A stretch of DNA of 50,176 nt from Silene noctiflora (Eukaryota; Streptophyta; Magnoliopsida; Caryophyllales; Caryophyllaceae). A program made the position numbers and the translations under genes. The notes beneath the pieces were generated by a model that made no database searches, was not told where the DNA came from, and worked only from the letters and a program-made list of their open reading frames with translations. The stretch is taken from NCBI GenBank assembly GCA_009801015.1, contig VHZZ01000874.1:82817-132992 (forward strand), written 5' to 3'. Below are positions 48,319-50,176 of this stretch, one piece after another (positions within the stretch are counted from its first letter, which is position 1; each line of letters begins with the position of its first letter).

Positions 48319-50176
48319 ATGGAACCTCAACAAGCAATCAATAAATCAGACCTAGTATTAATCCTAGATTTTGGTTCTCAATACACCCACCTCATTACTC
48401 GTCGAATCCGGTCCCTTTCCGTCTTGTCCCTCTGCATTTCCGGCACATCCTCACTCAAAACCATCACTGACTTGAACCCACGTGTAATTATCCTTTCCGG
48501 TGGTCCCCACTCAGTTCACGCGCCTGACGCGCCGGTATTCCCTGATGGGTTCGTTGAATTTGTGGAAGAAAAAGGCGTTCATGTGCTCGGGATTTGTTAT
48601 GGTTTGCAATTGATTGTCCAAAAACTTGGGGGTTTAGTCAAAGTTGGTGATAANCAAGAATATGGTAAAATGGAAATTGAAGTTTTATGTGATGGAAGTA
48701 GGTTGTTTGGGGATAAGTTTAAGGGTGATAAACAGGTTGTTTGGATGAGCCATGGTGATGAGGTTGCTAAAATGCCTGATGGGTTTCGAGTCGTGGCGAC
48801 TAGCCAGCAGGGTGCTGTTGCTGCTATTGAGAATCCTGTCAGGAAGTTTTATGGACTTCAGTATCATCCTGAGGTACTCTAGGATTTCAATTTTTCGAGA
48901 TTTTGTATTTTTGTATTAATTTTGTACTCCCTCCGTACCTGTCATTTGTTTACCTATTCCATTTTAAGTTGTCTTGTCAATTGTTTACCTTTCTATATGC
49001 CTTTGATGGGCAATTTGATCATCCATACTCAATTTGGTCCACTTGTCATCAAATGATTGGCCCTCTCTTTCCTTGATCTTTGTGCCAAAACGAAAGGTAA
49101 ACAAATGACTGAGACGGAGGGAGTAGTGAATTTGTGGTTTTCGATGTTTAGCTTACTGACTTTTTGCTACTATAGTAGATATGATAATCTGTGTGTAATG
49201 TAAGTTACACTATCTAAATCTCTTTGGATGATTTTACCCTTTTTGGAGGCGTTTGGGATATTGATATGTTAACCATTTAGGGATGGGTTGAAATTTGAAA
49301 GCGATTGGCTTTTAATTTCCTTACTCATTTGAAAGGATGGTGGTTGCCGGTTGGTGGTATTATAGAGGATGATGGTTGGTTTGTTTGGTAATTAAAAACT
49401 GAAACTTTACGATTCAATAGCGAGAGAGTTTGGCAATTGTGTTTTTTTTTTTATGGGCGGTGCTTGACTTGTCTTATCAAATGTGTTTTGTGTTTCTAGT
49501 TGCTTTGTGAGTTATTTGGTCGTGATTGCGTAATGGGTTCTTGTTGTTTGTTCGGTTTTCTGCTGAAAGTTGGAAATTTTTGTGGTTTTAGCTTGGAAAT
49601 AAGTATGAATTGTTCCAATTTCTATTGATCAAGTGACAAAATATTGAAGGGAAATGAGTGCTGGATCACTAGATTTGTATAAAGCGATTTTATGATAATG
49701 CCACTTACATTTATAGATTATGAGTCATGGCAGTTTGTGAAAGTTAAGTATATTTGTGAATATACTTAGCTAAGAAAACATGGATAACCTCTTATGAGCC
49801 TTTGATATTGTGTGGATGGCAACGGAGTGGAAGAGAGTCTCATGAATGGAAAATCTTATTATGATCATGAATTTTAACGGGCGAGTGTTTTTTTCAAACT
49901 TTATTTCTTTCCTTTTTCTGACTGTGAATGATGAGGTTAGCGACTGATTGTTTTGTAGGTTACACATTCTCCACTAGGGATGGACACACTGCGGTATTTT
50001 TTGTTTGATGTTTGTGGGGTAAGTGCTGACTGGACTATGGAAGATGTTCTGAATGAAGAAATCAANGTTATTCAGAATACAGTGGCTTCTGATGATCATG
50101 TCATTTGTGCACTATCAGGCGGTGTTGATTCTGCTGTTGCTGCTACCCTTGTTCACAAGGCTATTGGTGACAGACT
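48319..50176 (+). CDS. GMP synthase (glutamine-hydrolysing), 5' part, continues beyond the window
   Basis: Exon 1 is 48319-48873 (185 codons, phase 0) and exon 2 runs from 49959 past the right edge. The enzyme aminates XMP to GMP in purine synthesis, in the cytosol. The N-terminal class-I glutamine amidotransferase shows [19 protein letters not shown], the nucleophile loop GICYG (Cys93) and the His-Glu pair in YHPE at the exon-1 end. Exon 2 starts [16 protein letters not shown] and reaches the ATP-pyrophosphatase P-loop [16 protein letters not shown]. One N at about 48655 leaves a codon open (AAN is not possible to resolve; Lys is usual before QEYG), and another N lies near 50066. The full protein should be about 530 aa. 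A Stowaway MITE is in intron 1. Confidence 0.96.
48927..49123. mobile_element. Stowaway-type MITE in GMP synthase intron 1
   Basis: CTCCCTCCGTACCTGTCATT and TTGTTTACCT face AGGTAAACAA and ATGACTGAGACGGAGGGAG, flanked by TA at 48925-48926 and 49124-49125. It is 197 bp and non-coding, with the best preserved ends of the Stowaway-like elements in the window. Confidence 0.85.

Noticed and set aside
50019..50024. GTAAGT inside GMP synthase exon 2 as a donor site
   Set aside because: The frame continues through it into the conserved [16 protein letters not shown] and the SGGVDS loop, so it is coding sequence.
1..50176. CRISPR arrays, bacterial operons, rRNA or intact tRNA genes
   Set aside because: None was seen on reading the window; the gene structures are those of a plant nuclear chromosome.

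Overview
This is nuclear DNA from a flowering plant. It is AT-rich and holds long genes split into many short exons with GT-AG introns. The introns are full of miniature transposons, many with the CTCCCTCC / GGAGGGAG ends and TA target sites of Stowaway elements. The five complete gene models, and the sixth cut by the right edge, all encode conserved plant proteins closest to dicot versions. Repeated short motifs such as TACTCCGTA and the TACTCGATCGAGTA palindrome made me think of Caryophyllales (Silene/Saponaria-like), but this is an impression and was not tested. A few N positions show that the sequence is a draft.

Layout. 785-7656 (+): TPLATE, the large subunit of the plant endocytic TPLATE/TSET complex (7 exons, 1186 aa). 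9711-15689 (+): TH1, the bifunctional thiamine enzyme (HMP-P kinase + TMP synthase, 9 exons, 507 aa from the in-frame ATG). A 1356-bp solo LTR with a perfect 5-bp target duplication sits 34 bp after its stop. 19655-24264 (+): a subclass-I SnRK2 kinase (9 exons, 360 aa) with one GC-AG intron. 27556-35400 (-): NBS1, the FHA/BRCT subunit of the MRE11-RAD50-NBS1 complex (13 exons, 524 aa). 37709-46188 (-): an MLO4/MLO11-type seven-transmembrane protein (15 exons, 545 aa), whose first exon and 5' region are tandemly duplicated upstream. 48319-50176 (+): GMP synthase, of which exon 1 and most of exon 2 are present.

The genes do not form a pathway. They serve endocytosis, vitamin B1 synthesis, osmotic/ABA-type signalling, DNA-break repair, membrane calcium signalling and purine synthesis. 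SnRK2 and NBS1 are convergent, NBS1 and MLO are tandem on the minus strand, and MLO and GMP synthase are divergent around a 2.1-kb shared upstream region. The SnRK2-MLO proximity may be old synteny, because from memory SnRK2.4 and MLO4 lie close together in Arabidopsis.

I found no undescribed biological system. The most interesting points are structural: a likely one-base error or lesion that removes the TH1 transit peptide; the LTR landing in the TH1 3' end; the duplicated MLO start that creates a near-copy uORF; a 27-bp echo of a TH1 exon inside the next intron; nested MITEs in TPLATE; and a hAT-type element with a perfect 8-bp target duplication. All exon boundaries were read by eye from splice sites, reading frame and remembered family sequence; no search or transcript was available.
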